Assembly (NCBI GenBank): GCA_023144115.1
Contig: JAGLGH010000013.1
Location: 1-6,003, forward strand
DNA: 6,003 bases
Source: Nanobdellota archaeon
GTDB lineage: Archaea > Nanobdellota > Nanobdellia > Woesearchaeales > JAGLGH01
Reading direction: 5' to 3'
The position numbers and the translations under genes were made by a program. The notes under the pieces are model-generated. The model worked only from the letters and a program-made list of their open reading frames with translations, searched no databases and was not told where the DNA came from. Positions 1 through 6,001 of this stretch are shown one piece after another (positions within the stretch are counted from its first letter, which is position 1; the number at the start of each line of letters is the position of its first letter).

Positions 1-686
1 CCAAAATCATAAAGCCTGTCTCCAACAACAATAACCCTGAACTCACTTATATCTCTTTTCAAAAATGGGCTGAGCAAATCACCACAACTCACATCAACAC
101 CTTCTGAAATAAGCTTCATTGAAGGCTGAACAATCAGCTCCTTTCCCTTATATTTCCCAATAAGATAGCATTTAAACTTTTCTGATTTTGCCCCTTCCTT
201 AAGAGTGATCGCAGGATGCTCATGGCCTATTATTATTGTCTTTATTCCCCTCATACTGGCTGGAAGCTTGTCTCCATGCAATATAAGGATCTCACCTATC
301 TTATATTCATCAACAATCCTCAAACCTCTTTTGCCTGCTATAGGCCCAAGAATCTTGTCATGATTGCCCTTGATCAGAATAATTTCATCAGCATGAATAG
401 AAAGGAAATCTAAGAACTTAATTGAATCTCTCCATTCTTCATCTGATATGCTGCCAAACTCATGCTTGAGATCGCCATTTATAATAATCCTTTCAAACCT
501 TTTCACATCAGAAAGCAGAAACATCTCTTCCATCCTTTTAATCAAATCCCTGAAATGGAACTTTGGCAGCAGCATGCCTTGCTTTGCCATCGCTTCCTCT
601 ACCCCAATGTGCAGGTCGCATATAACTAAGGTCTTGTCTATTAATATTCCCAAATCTACAAGTTTTATGTTCTTGAATACTTTCAT
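1..686 (-). CDS. Archaeal SbcD/Mre11-related metallophosphoesterase (3' end missing)
   Basis: Reading on the minus strand from ATG at 686, 228 codons stay open to the window edge, so the C-terminus is cut off. The protein shows the full calcineurin-like phosphoesterase signature: DLHIG (residues 24-28), NGDLKHE (70-76), KGNHD (106-110), LHGD (136-139) and GHEHP (154-158). These Asp, His and Asn residues normally bind two metal ions, usually Mn. The short N-terminal strand before DLHIG, the GDLKHE form of motif II and the size match the archaeal family TIGR00024/COG1407, related to the SbcD/Mre11 nucleases. The family's true substrate is not settled; nuclease or phosphodiesterase activity is the expectation. 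It starts 3 bases after the stop of the glycosyltransferase gene, so it is probably the third gene of one operon, although it has no obvious link to sugar chemistry. No strong Shine-Dalgarno precedes the ATG. Confidence 0.9.
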   Translation of the reverse strand, partial: MKVFKNIKLVDLGILIDKTLVICDLHIGVEEAMAKQGMLLPKFHFRDLIKRMEEMFLLSDVKRFERIIINGDLKHEFGSISDEEWRDSIKFLDFLSIHADEIILIKGNHDKILGPIAGKRGLRIVDEYKIGEILILHGDKLPASMRGIKTIIIGHEHPAITLKEGAKSEKFKCYLIGKYKGKELIVQPSMKLISEGVDVSCGDLLSPFLKRDISEFRVIVVGDRLYDF

Positions 687-689
687 TTT

Positions 690-1835
690 TCACAAGTCTT
701 CAAGAGCTTCCCTTATCCCTGTCTCAGTCTTTTCCCAGTTGAATTTTGCTTTAACAGTCTCTCTCGCATTTCTGCCAAGTTTTGCTCTGATTCCAGGATT
801 CTCAATCAGCCAATTGAGTTTTATTTTCAATGCAGTGGCATTTCCCTTTGGAAAGAATGAGCCATTGACTTTATCTTTTATGTACCTCTTTACCAGACCT
901 ACCTTTGTAGAAATCACTGCGCAGCCACAGCTCATCGCTTCCAATGTAGATAATGAGGTAGTCTCTGTAAGCGAAGGCAGGACATAGATATCCATTGCCT
1001 GGAGATATGGGATGACATCATCTTTTGATTCTATATACTTTATGCCAACAGCTGATCTGAATAAAGCCTCCATTTTTGGGATGCCTGATCCAACAATAAG
1101 AAGTTTTGTCTTTGGATGCTTTTTTTGCAGTTTAAGGAATGCATAATATAAAGTCATAAGGTTTTTTTCTCTTGCAATCCTTCCATGATACCCAATCACT
1201 GTATATTCTGGATCTATGCCCACTCTTTTTTTGGCTTCATCCTTATTCTCAGGTGGCCTGAATCTTGATGTATCTGTTCCAAGATAGACTACCTTTTTTG
1301 GAACGGTTATGCATTCATTGTCAAATATTCTTACTACCTCTTTAGAAGGTGTGATTAGGAGGTTTGTTTTTCTATACAGCCATTTAGCAACAGCCTTGAC
1401 AAATTGAGTGATGATAAAAGAAAGATAAGGTCTTGATATGCTCATAGATACAAGTTCCCACTCTATTGAATTTACAAAATATGCAATAGGGATTCCTGCT
1501 TTCTTTGCATAATATATTGCTGCCCCTCCTATTGGGCCTATGCTCTGCACCCAGACCATATCACTCTCTTTGACAAGCTCTCTTATCTTTTTTCTTTTCA
1601 GCTTAGCTAAAGTATAGTCCCCAAAACTCCACATTGACAAGGGAATTCTTACTATCCTGACATGTTCTATATGCTTTTGCTCTCCCTTGAAATCTGGCGC
1701 GATTACTGTAATATTATAATCTTCAGCCAGCCTTGGGATTATCTCTGAAAGAAATTGTGCAATCCCATCCCATCTTGGAATGAAACTGTCAGTTGCGATC
1801 AATAGCTTTTTTTTCATTCTAATTCTCACAATCAC
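690..1835 (-). CDS. GT4-type (group 1) glycosyltransferase
   Basis: A 381-residue protein with the two-domain GT-B layout of glycosyltransferase family 4. The N-terminal half opens with a beta strand and a loop, LLIATDSFIPRWDGIAQFL (11-29), like the acceptor-side loop of PimB/MshA-type enzymes. The C-terminal half has the nucleotide-sugar site: GYHGRIAREKNL (215-226) with R219 and K224, LLIVGSG (245-251), and PSLTETTSLSTLEAMSCG (287-304), which holds the E-x7-E pair E291/E299. It is a retaining transferase by family; donor and acceptor cannot be read from sequence. No membrane segment is evident, so it is likely cytosolic or membrane-associated. The first in-frame start is GTG at 1835, overlapping the previous stop as GTGA. 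An ATG at 1817 (residue 7, giving MKKKLLIATD) is an equally plausible start; an AGGTGAT stretch at 1837-1831 lies 13 bases before that ATG. Coupling to the deacetylase suggests consecutive steps on one glycoconjugate. Confidence 0.92.
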   Translation of the reverse strand: MIVRIRMKKKLLIATDSFIPRWDGIAQFLSEIIPRLAEDYNITVIAPDFKGEQKHIEHVRIVRIPLSMWSFGDYTLAKLKRKKIRELVKESDMVWVQSIGPIGGAAIYYAKKAGIPIAYFVNSIEWELVSMSISRPYLSFIITQFVKAVAKWLYRKTNLLITPSKEVVRIFDNECITVPKKVVYLGTDTSRFRPPENKDEAKKRVGIDPEYTVIGYHGRIAREKNLMTLYYAFLKLQKKHPKTKLLIVGSGIPKMEALFRSAVGIKYIESKDDVIPYLQAMDIYVLPSLTETTSLSTLEAMSCGCAVISTKVGLVKRYIKDKVNGSFFPKGNATALKIKLNWLIENPGIRAKLGRNARETVKAKFNWEKTETGIREALEDL

Positions 1836-2512
1836 CTAATCTTGTAAAATACCTCAGCATATTTTACACCATTGTTTATTCCATTAAGGACTGCTTTGAG
1901 ATACATGCTCCATGTTAATATTATCCTTGCTACTTTCTGGCTCTTATGCGCTTTGAATGCCTTTGTTTTTATTGCGAATGTATCTTGGATGTCAACAACA
2001 AGTTTCGGCGCATCCCTTTTTCTGATATTGACTAATGTCCAGACATCAAATGAGTAGACATCGCCCTTGTATTTTATCTCATCCAGGATGGAATTAATGA
2101 TATCATATACAGCCTGATGATCAGGATGAGGGTCATCAATAGAATGCACGAATATCTTTGAGGGATTCTTTTCCCTGATAATCTTTTTGATATTGGAGTC
2201 AATCTTCTTATCCTTTGCGCTCTGCATGAAATTCCCTTCTTTAAGCCCAAGATATATCACTTCATCTTCTCCAAGGATTGCCTGCGCCTTGTGCGACTCC
2301 TTCACTCTTGTTTCGATTACCAGTTTTTCTCTTAGGTGCGGATGCGACATCTCACCGTATGAGAATATAATTGTGACTACTCTTTTGCCCTCTTTTGCAT
2401 ATTTTGCGATTGTTCCTCCTGCCCCTATGATATTATCATCATTATGCGCGCAGAATACAAGGACACAATCTTTGCTCTTTTTCTGACTATTTTGTTCTCT
2501 ATTTTCTGTCAT
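1832..2512 (-). CDS. PIG-L/LmbE-family zinc-dependent deacetylase
   Basis: A 226-residue protein of the usual length for PIG-L/LmbE (COG2120) enzymes, which remove N-acetyl groups from GlcNAc-type sugars using one zinc ion. The N-terminal motif is CAHNDDNIIGAGGTIAKY (21-38). By family analogy H23 and D26 would bind zinc and D25 would be the general base. The second motif HSIDDPHPDH (123-132) supplies H132 as the third ligand. The family helix TRVKESHKAQAILG (68-81) is also present. The usual proline and glutamate of AHPDDE are Asn24 and Asn27 here. There is no signal peptide, so it should be cytosolic. It is the first gene of a three-gene operon and overlaps the glycosyltransferase by 4 bases. 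No Shine-Dalgarno is visible before the ATG, which may mean a leaderless transcript; a weak box TTATTAAT lies at 2543-2536. Family is certain; the substrate is not known. Confidence 0.93.
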   Translation of the reverse strand: MTENREQNSQKKSKDCVLVFCAHNDDNIIGAGGTIAKYAKEGKRVVTIIFSYGEMSHPHLREKLVIETRVKESHKAQAILGEDEVIYLGLKEGNFMQSAKDKKIDSNIKKIIREKNPSKIFVHSIDDPHPDHQAVYDIINSILDEIKYKGDVYSFDVWTLVNIRKRDAPKLVVDIQDTFAIKTKAFKAHKSQKVARIILTWSMYLKAVLNGINNGVKYAEVFYKIR

Positions 2513-2555
2513 AATACTATGTAATTAGTATAGTCATTAATAATAGTTTCTATAC

Positions 2556-2621
2556 ATTCCCTCTAAAACCTCTTTATTCCCACCATTCCCTATTGGGAAT
2601 ATGCTGGATTTTGTGGGAATA
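2556..2621. promoter_or_regulatory. Cluster of five ATTCCC/GGGAAT motifs in nested inverted repeats
   Basis: On the + strand ATTCCC occurs at 2556-2561, 2576-2581 and 2585-2590, and GGGAAT at 2595-2600 and 2615-2620. Two perfect inverted repeats result: TATTCCCAC (2575-2583) with GTGGGAATA (2613-2621), and inside it ATTCCC/GGGAAT around a 4-base loop. Same-direction copies 2556/2576 and 2595/2615 are each 20 bases apart, close to two helical turns. The cluster lies 44-109 bases upstream of the deacetylase start, so a multi-site operator controlling that operon is the simplest reading. It could instead be a hairpin in a 5' leader, with a 9-bp stem, a 12-base bulge and an inner 6-bp stem. Function is inferred from arrangement only. 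Confidence 0.45.
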
Positions 2622-2680
2622 TAATCTTTTTATTAACTATTCATGCAAATTATAATGTCATAAAGATAGAATCAGAATAT

Positions 2681-2684
2681 AAAA
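2681..2684 (-). terminator. Oligo-T end of tRNA-Gly transcript
   Basis: Immediately after the discriminator base A73 the minus strand reads TTTT, then an AT-rich stretch. Archaeal RNA polymerase commonly stops at such T tracts after tRNA genes. This also shows that the 3' CCA is not encoded and must be added after transcription. Confidence 0.5.
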
Positions 2685-2789
2685 TGCACCGGCCGGGATT
2701 TGAACCCGAATCAAAGGCTTGGAAGGCCTCTATTTGCTAGCTCTAATGCATATTACATATAGAACTCCTAGCCATTAGACTACCGGTGC
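2685..2789 (-). tRNA. tRNA-Gly (UCC anticodon), intron-containing
   Basis: Removing a 33-base intron gives a 72-nt cloverleaf. The acceptor stem is GCACCGG/CCGGTGC with discriminator A. The D arm is GTCT-AATGGCTA-GGAT with the conserved GG. The anticodon arm is GAGGC-CTTCCAA-GCCTT, so the anticodon is TCC, which reads GGA and other GGN glycine codons. The variable loop is TGAT and the T arm is TCGGG-TTCAAAT-CCCGG. The G1-C72 and C2-G71 pairs and C35/C36 fit known glycine tRNA identity elements. Exon 1 is 2789-2766 and exon 2 is 2732-2685. Without intron removal the D stem cannot close (G10 would face G25) and the gap to the anticodon stem is far too long. The gene has its own TATA box and T-tract end, and sits between the CDF gene and the deacetylase operon on the same strand. 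Confidence 0.93.
2733..2765 (-). other. Non-canonical tRNA intron in the D-stem/anticodon-stem junction
   Basis: The 33-base insert interrupts the tRNA between positions 24 and 25, not at the canonical 37/38 site. It can fold with its exons: exon GCTAG pairs with intron CTAGC, intron TTCTA pairs with TAGAG (one G-U), and exon TCTA pairs with exon TAGA outside. A GAG bulge on the 5' side and AAA opposite ATG on the 3' side flank the central helix. This resembles a relaxed bulge-helix-bulge, the substrate of archaeal tRNA splicing endonuclease. The boundary may shift by one base (2766-2734 gives the same mature tRNA). Confidence 0.8.
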
Positions 2790-2814
2790 ATAACTGTTAG
2801 GGAAGACAAGACCA

Positions 2815-2822
2815 TTTATAAA
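2815..2822 (-). promoter_or_regulatory. TATA box for tRNA-Gly
   Basis: TTTATAAA lies centred about 30 bases upstream of the first tRNA base, where archaeal TBP is expected to bind if transcription starts a few bases before the mature 5' end. It matches the archaeal consensus well. The tRNA is therefore likely transcribed independently of the CDF gene that ends about 55 bases upstream of the box. Confidence 0.65.
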
Positions 2823-2850
2823 TTTAACGCAAATTTTTCACGCATAATAT

Positions 2851-2867
2851 CTTTATTCTAAATAAAG
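2851..2867 (-). terminator. AT-rich hairpin after the CDF gene
   Basis: CTTTATT (2851-2857) and AATAAAG (2861-2867) form a perfect 7-bp inverted repeat around a 3-base loop, starting 10 bases past the CDF stop codon. It could help end the transglutaminase-CDF transcript. It is weak as a terminator because no T tract follows on the minus strand; a role in 3'-end stability or mere chance are alternatives. Confidence 0.25.
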
Positions 2868-2877
2868 CTGATGTTAG

Positions 2878-3738
2878 TCACAAAGGATCAATATGCACAA
2901 ATGTCCTTTCTATCTCATCAATATCTTCTATAGATTTCTGCACTTTCTTTCCAATATCATGCGCTTTTCTGAGGCTGATTTTATGATTGACCTCTATATG
3001 CAATTCAACATTCAGCATAACCCCTACATAATGCGCATTTACATCATGCACTCCAATCACTCCGTCTATGTCTAATGCTGTTTTCTGTATAGTGGCAAGC
3101 AATTCCGGAGATGGAGATGCTCCCATAAGGTATTTAATATTCTTGAGTCCTATATCCACACCTGACCAGATTATATAAAGCCCAAGCAGAATGCCTAAGA
3201 TTGGATCAATCTTTGGATACCCAGCCATTGCAATGAAGAATGAGATTATAACTAACCCTGATACCAGCATATCATTCCTGTGGTCAACAATTATGGCTTT
3301 CAACGCTTCACTTTTTGTTTTTTTTAGTATTTGCTTTGTATAGATAAAAAGAAACCCCTTGACCAGGATTACTATCAGATAGATTGCAGCCAGATATGTG
3401 CTTATATAGATTGCAGTGCTATCAAATAGCCGGGAAAATGACTTATGGATTATCTCAATTCCTATAATTGTGATAAGGACTGCAATCACCATTGCTGCAA
3501 GCGGTTCAGCTCTGTGATGACCAAATGGGTGGCATTCATCAGGATGCTTTGCAGACACTTTCATGCATATGTAGATTATGATTGATGTTACACAATCAAT
3601 CGCAGAATTGATTGCATCAGATATCACTGCTATGCTATTGGTGATTAGACCAATGGCTAATTTGAATATCAGGAGGCAGACATTCCCTATGATTGTGATT
3701 ATATTGAGTTTTTTGACTTCAGGTTTTATTTTTGCCAC
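2878..3738 (-). CDS. Cation diffusion facilitator (CDF) family metal exporter, Mn-type signature
   Basis: A 286-residue protein of normal CDF length with six predicted membrane helices, near residues 13-33, 36-60, 79-97, 114-134, 157-172 and 177-195, and a cytosolic C-terminal ferredoxin-like domain. CDF proteins swap divalent metal for protons to export metal. The family block HPDECHPFGHHRAE (65-78) lies between TM2 and TM3. The metal-site pairs are N44-xxx-D48 in TM2 (SDAINSAID) and D152-xxx-D156 entering TM5 (VDHRND). Zinc CDFs normally have a His in one of these positions; the Asn/Asp plus Asp/Asp set is typical of bacterial MntE-type manganese exporters, so Mn2+ is the favoured substrate, with Fe2+ or Co2+ possible. 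The C-terminal domain keeps ELHIEV (245-250) and VHIDP (281-285). The start is GTG at 3738, inside the last codons of the transglutaminase gene; no other in-frame start gives TM1. Confidence 0.93.
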   Translation of the reverse strand: MAKIKPEVKKLNIITIIGNVCLLIFKLAIGLITNSIAVISDAINSAIDCVTSIIIYICMKVSAKHPDECHPFGHHRAEPLAAMVIAVLITIIGIEIIHKSFSRLFDSTAIYISTYLAAIYLIVILVKGFLFIYTKQILKKTKSEALKAIIVDHRNDMLVSGLVIISFFIAMAGYPKIDPILGILLGLYIIWSGVDIGLKNIKYLMGASPSPELLATIQKTALDIDGVIGVHDVNAHYVGVMLNVELHIEVNHKISLRKAHDIGKKVQKSIEDIDEIERTFVHIDPL

Positions 3739-5804
3739 CTCTCTGCATATGATATTATCTTATTGTTGAGCTGATACATCGCAATCATTATTCTTTCCCA
3801 CAAGCTGACATTTTCCAGACTGATAAGTGCAGTTTCTTTTTCAGAGTATATCTCTCCAATCTCATCATGATACTCTACATTTATATTTATATTGTTCTCA
3901 CCAATTCCTAAGCTTTTAGAGTTCATGTTAATCTTAAACAGATTATCAATATCAAGCTCTTCGATATGCCATTTGTTCTCAACCCCTCCAACATCCAGTA
4001 CAACAGATATATTTTTTGGGATTGACATTGAACTTTTTACCAATGTGAAATGTAATGTATAATTTTCATTGTATCCTATGCTTGCGGGAATTGTGATATT
4101 GGTTATTGCTATTGATGGCTTATCAAGGATAGAGAAATCCACAAGCGCAAGTTTTGTGAACATAGCATTTTTGGCTATTACTGATTTTTGCTGCATACCT
4201 ATTATCTTGCTCTTTAGCATGAATCTTGCTTCATATTCCTGATTTATTGGTATATCATAACTTTGGCAGTCTTCATCCAGGCATACTTCCACACCTTCCA
4301 GAAGGATATTGCCTGCATTTTTGACTTTGCAGATTATTTCTGCTTCTTCCCCCAAATAAATTATATCTCTGTCAGTATCACAATTAAGAAGGACATCAGC
4401 AGAATATGCCTTTACTTCCTCTTCTTTTTTCTGTTCCAGGATAGTTTTTATCCTATCATATGAGAGCATTCCATATTCATGATATGAACTGAACTCAACA
4501 GTAATTGTTTCGTTTCTTTGGCTCATGACAGTGATTGGAAACTTGTACCTCATAGAATCATCAAGTTCGCTTTCCACTTTCAATATCCAGTATAAAGTCT
4601 TGTTTGCATACGGCTCCAGAACTATGCTTGTTTCAGGTTTATTGATAATGCTGATCTCTTTTGGCTTAGCAAGAAGCAGGCTTGTTGCAACATAATAATC
4701 CTTAAGGTTTATCACATTGACTTCAAACAGCTGGTATGATCCAAACTTGACAGCCTTCTTGAGAAAACTGCCTTCCAGCCCAATCATCGGATTCATTATC
4801 CTGCCTTTCTCATACTCATCCACAGATACTTCAAGTTGTTGTGTATTGATATCTATATTTTTTGCCTGCCATTCATACTTTGTTGTTGGATCGCCAGGGT
4901 CAGCTGATTTCTTTAGCGCAATATGGCTTGGATCCACAGAGCCATGCTGGCCATATGTTGGGTCAAAAGGAATCCATCCCTTGCCTGGAAAATAGACCTC
5001 AGCCCAGCCATGAGGCCCCCATCTCTCCACAAACAAATCAGAGTTTGTGTATGCTATGCCTGATATAAACCTTGCCGGAATCCCCAGTGCCCTTGCCATG
5101 GCAATAAAGAGTGAAGTAAGCTCATCGCATACTCCCTGCCTGTTTTCCAGTGTCCAGCTTGCGCTCTGTGAGATGCTTGCAGTAGTTGTGCTGAGATTGT
5201 ATGCTATGTTGTCTTTTGTCCATGTGGCAAGCTTGTCAACAATAACATATAAATCATCCTCTCCTGCTGCAAGATTTGATGCCAGTGCAACTATGTCAGG
5301 GTCATGCGAATCTATATGTGTTGTACCCAGAATATATTCTCTTATCTCCTCGCCGAAATCTTCTTTGAGAGGATAATGTATCTTATTCCTGATTTTTGTT
5401 ATGGCATTTGATACTTCAATATCTGCATTATATCCAAACTCCAAATCTTCTGCAAGTGGATCAATCCATTCGAAGAAGAGAGAGTCTTCTTTTATTTCTG
5501 CATCTGGCCAGGGAGTCAATGACCTAATTTTCTGCCTCGCACTTTCTCTTGGAAGAAACAGCATATTTGCCCGTATGTAGGTTATCTCATAAACAGGCTT
5601 AAGCGCATTAACCTGCAGACCTGTTGAAATTGAAAGATTTATCCTGACATACTCAATATTATTGTAGAACTCCTCTTCCTCATCATCTGCTTCAGCAAGG
5701 GTTGGTATTGAAACTATAATCATCATAAGAGCAATCATAAAAAAGCCAGCAATGATTCTTTCTTTTATGCAGTTTAATTTCAATCTTTTGCATCTTATGC
5801 CCAT
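3726..5804 (-). CDS. Secreted transglutaminase-like protein with C-terminal beta-sandwich regions
   Basis: A 692-residue exported protein. Residues 1-38 look like a Sec signal: a basic start (RCKRLK), a hydrophobic core at 18-35 and a possible cleavage near TLAEA, before an acidic DDEEEE stretch. A transglutaminase-like domain (COG1305 type) spans roughly 160-300 with the catalytic triad visible: C226 in RQGVCDELT, H265 in GPHGWAEVYF and D281 in PFDPTYG. Such domains use a papain-like thiol for amide cross-linking, hydrolysis or peptide cleavage; which applies is unknown. Residues about 468-560 (CKVKNAGNILLEGVEV within it) resemble a CARDB/Ig-like sandwich with Cys475, Cys492, Cys508 and Cys513, and 563-665 look like another beta domain. 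Many N-x-S/T sequons (for example N401, N431, N581, N598) suit surface glycosylation. No C-terminal membrane anchor is clear. The gene follows its own TATA box and overlaps the CDF gene by 13 bases, suggesting co-transcription. Confidence 0.88.
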   Translation of the reverse strand: MGIRCKRLKLNCIKERIIAGFFMIALMMIIVSIPTLAEADDEEEEFYNNIEYVRINLSISTGLQVNALKPVYEITYIRANMLFLPRESARQKIRSLTPWPDAEIKEDSLFFEWIDPLAEDLEFGYNADIEVSNAITKIRNKIHYPLKEDFGEEIREYILGTTHIDSHDPDIVALASNLAAGEDDLYVIVDKLATWTKDNIAYNLSTTTASISQSASWTLENRQGVCDELTSLFIAMARALGIPARFISGIAYTNSDLFVERWGPHGWAEVYFPGKGWIPFDPTYGQHGSVDPSHIALKKSADPGDPTTKYEWQAKNIDINTQQLEVSVDEYEKGRIMNPMIGLEGSFLKKAVKFGSYQLFEVNVINLKDYYVATSLLLAKPKEISIINKPETSIVLEPYANKTLYWILKVESELDDSMRYKFPITVMSQRNETITVEFSSYHEYGMLSYDRIKTILEQKKEEEVKAYSADVLLNCDTDRDIIYLGEEAEIICKVKNAGNILLEGVEVCLDEDCQSYDIPINQEYEARFMLKSKIIGMQQKSVIAKNAMFTKLALVDFSILDKPSIAITNITIPASIGYNENYTLHFTLVKSSMSIPKNISVVLDVGGVENKWHIEELDIDNLFKINMNSKSLGIGENNININVEYHDEIGEIYSEKETALISLENVSLWERIMIAMYQLNNKIISYAERWQK

Positions 5805-5825
5805 TTTAGTTAAATATGAGGAGGG

Positions 5826-5834
5826 AATATTTAA
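5826..5834 (-). promoter_or_regulatory. TATA box of the transglutaminase-CDF operon
   Basis: TTAAATATT is centred 26 bases upstream of the ATG at 5804. There is no Shine-Dalgarno between it and the ATG (the minus strand there reads CCTCC, not GGAGG). This spacing puts the predicted transcription start at or next to the ATG, so the mRNA is probably leaderless, a common arrangement in archaea. The box abuts ATTCCCTC (5828-5821), a motif also found upstream of the deacetylase operon. Confidence 0.6.
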
Positions 5835-5873
5835 TTGTTTTGTTTAATCATAAGTAGAAAGTCTGCTATTCAA

Positions 5874-6001
5874 GGAGCACCAGCATCATCAGGTCAAAAC
5901 TTCTTCCTTACTCTTATCTTGCTCGTCGCGGGGGGAAGCCCCCTTCGGGGACGCAGAGCCTTCTAAAAACACATCCCCAGTTTTGAAGATGCTTGTGCTC
6001 C
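5874..6001. repeat. 128-base GC-rich imperfect inverted repeat (structured RNA or MITE-like element)
   Basis: The ends pair in three blocks: GGAGCAC (5874-5880) with GTGCTCC (5995-6001); AGCATC (5882-5887) with GATGCT (5988-5993), after a C/T mismatch; and TCAAAAC (5894-5900) with GTTTTGA (5980-5986), after a 6-to-1 base asymmetric loop. Inside, GCTCGTC (5921-5927) can pair with GAC and GAGC (5950-5952 and 5956-5959), enclosing a six-G run, a five-C run and TTCGGGG. These can form either GGGGG-AAG-CCCCC or CCC-TTCG-GGG, the latter capped by a stable UUCG tetraloop. About 53% G+C by count, far above its surroundings. Options are a non-coding RNA, a small non-autonomous mobile element with terminal inverted repeats, or the tail of a gene beyond the edge: minus-strand codons stay open from 6003 to a TGA at 5891-5889. 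No known RNA family was recognised. The element may continue past the window. Confidence 0.6.

Noticed and set aside
448..987. 179-residue plus-strand open frame
   Set aside because: It lies opposite the phosphoesterase and glycosyltransferase genes, both with clear family motifs, and its own translation shows no recognisable domain.
3726..3800. C-terminal membrane anchor for the transglutaminase-like protein
   Set aside because: The final segment (SLWERIMIAMYQLNNKII) is amphipathic with charged and polar residues and too weakly hydrophobic to call a transmembrane helix.
5047..5376. 109-residue plus-strand open frame
   Set aside because: It is antisense to the transglutaminase catalytic region and has no motif or promoter of its own.
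5874..6001. A second tRNA, SRP RNA or RNase P RNA
   Set aside because: The 7-bp end stem is tRNA-like, but there is no T-loop TTCAAAT or D-arm GG. The SRP helix 8 and RNase P core motifs are also absent, and the span is too short for either.
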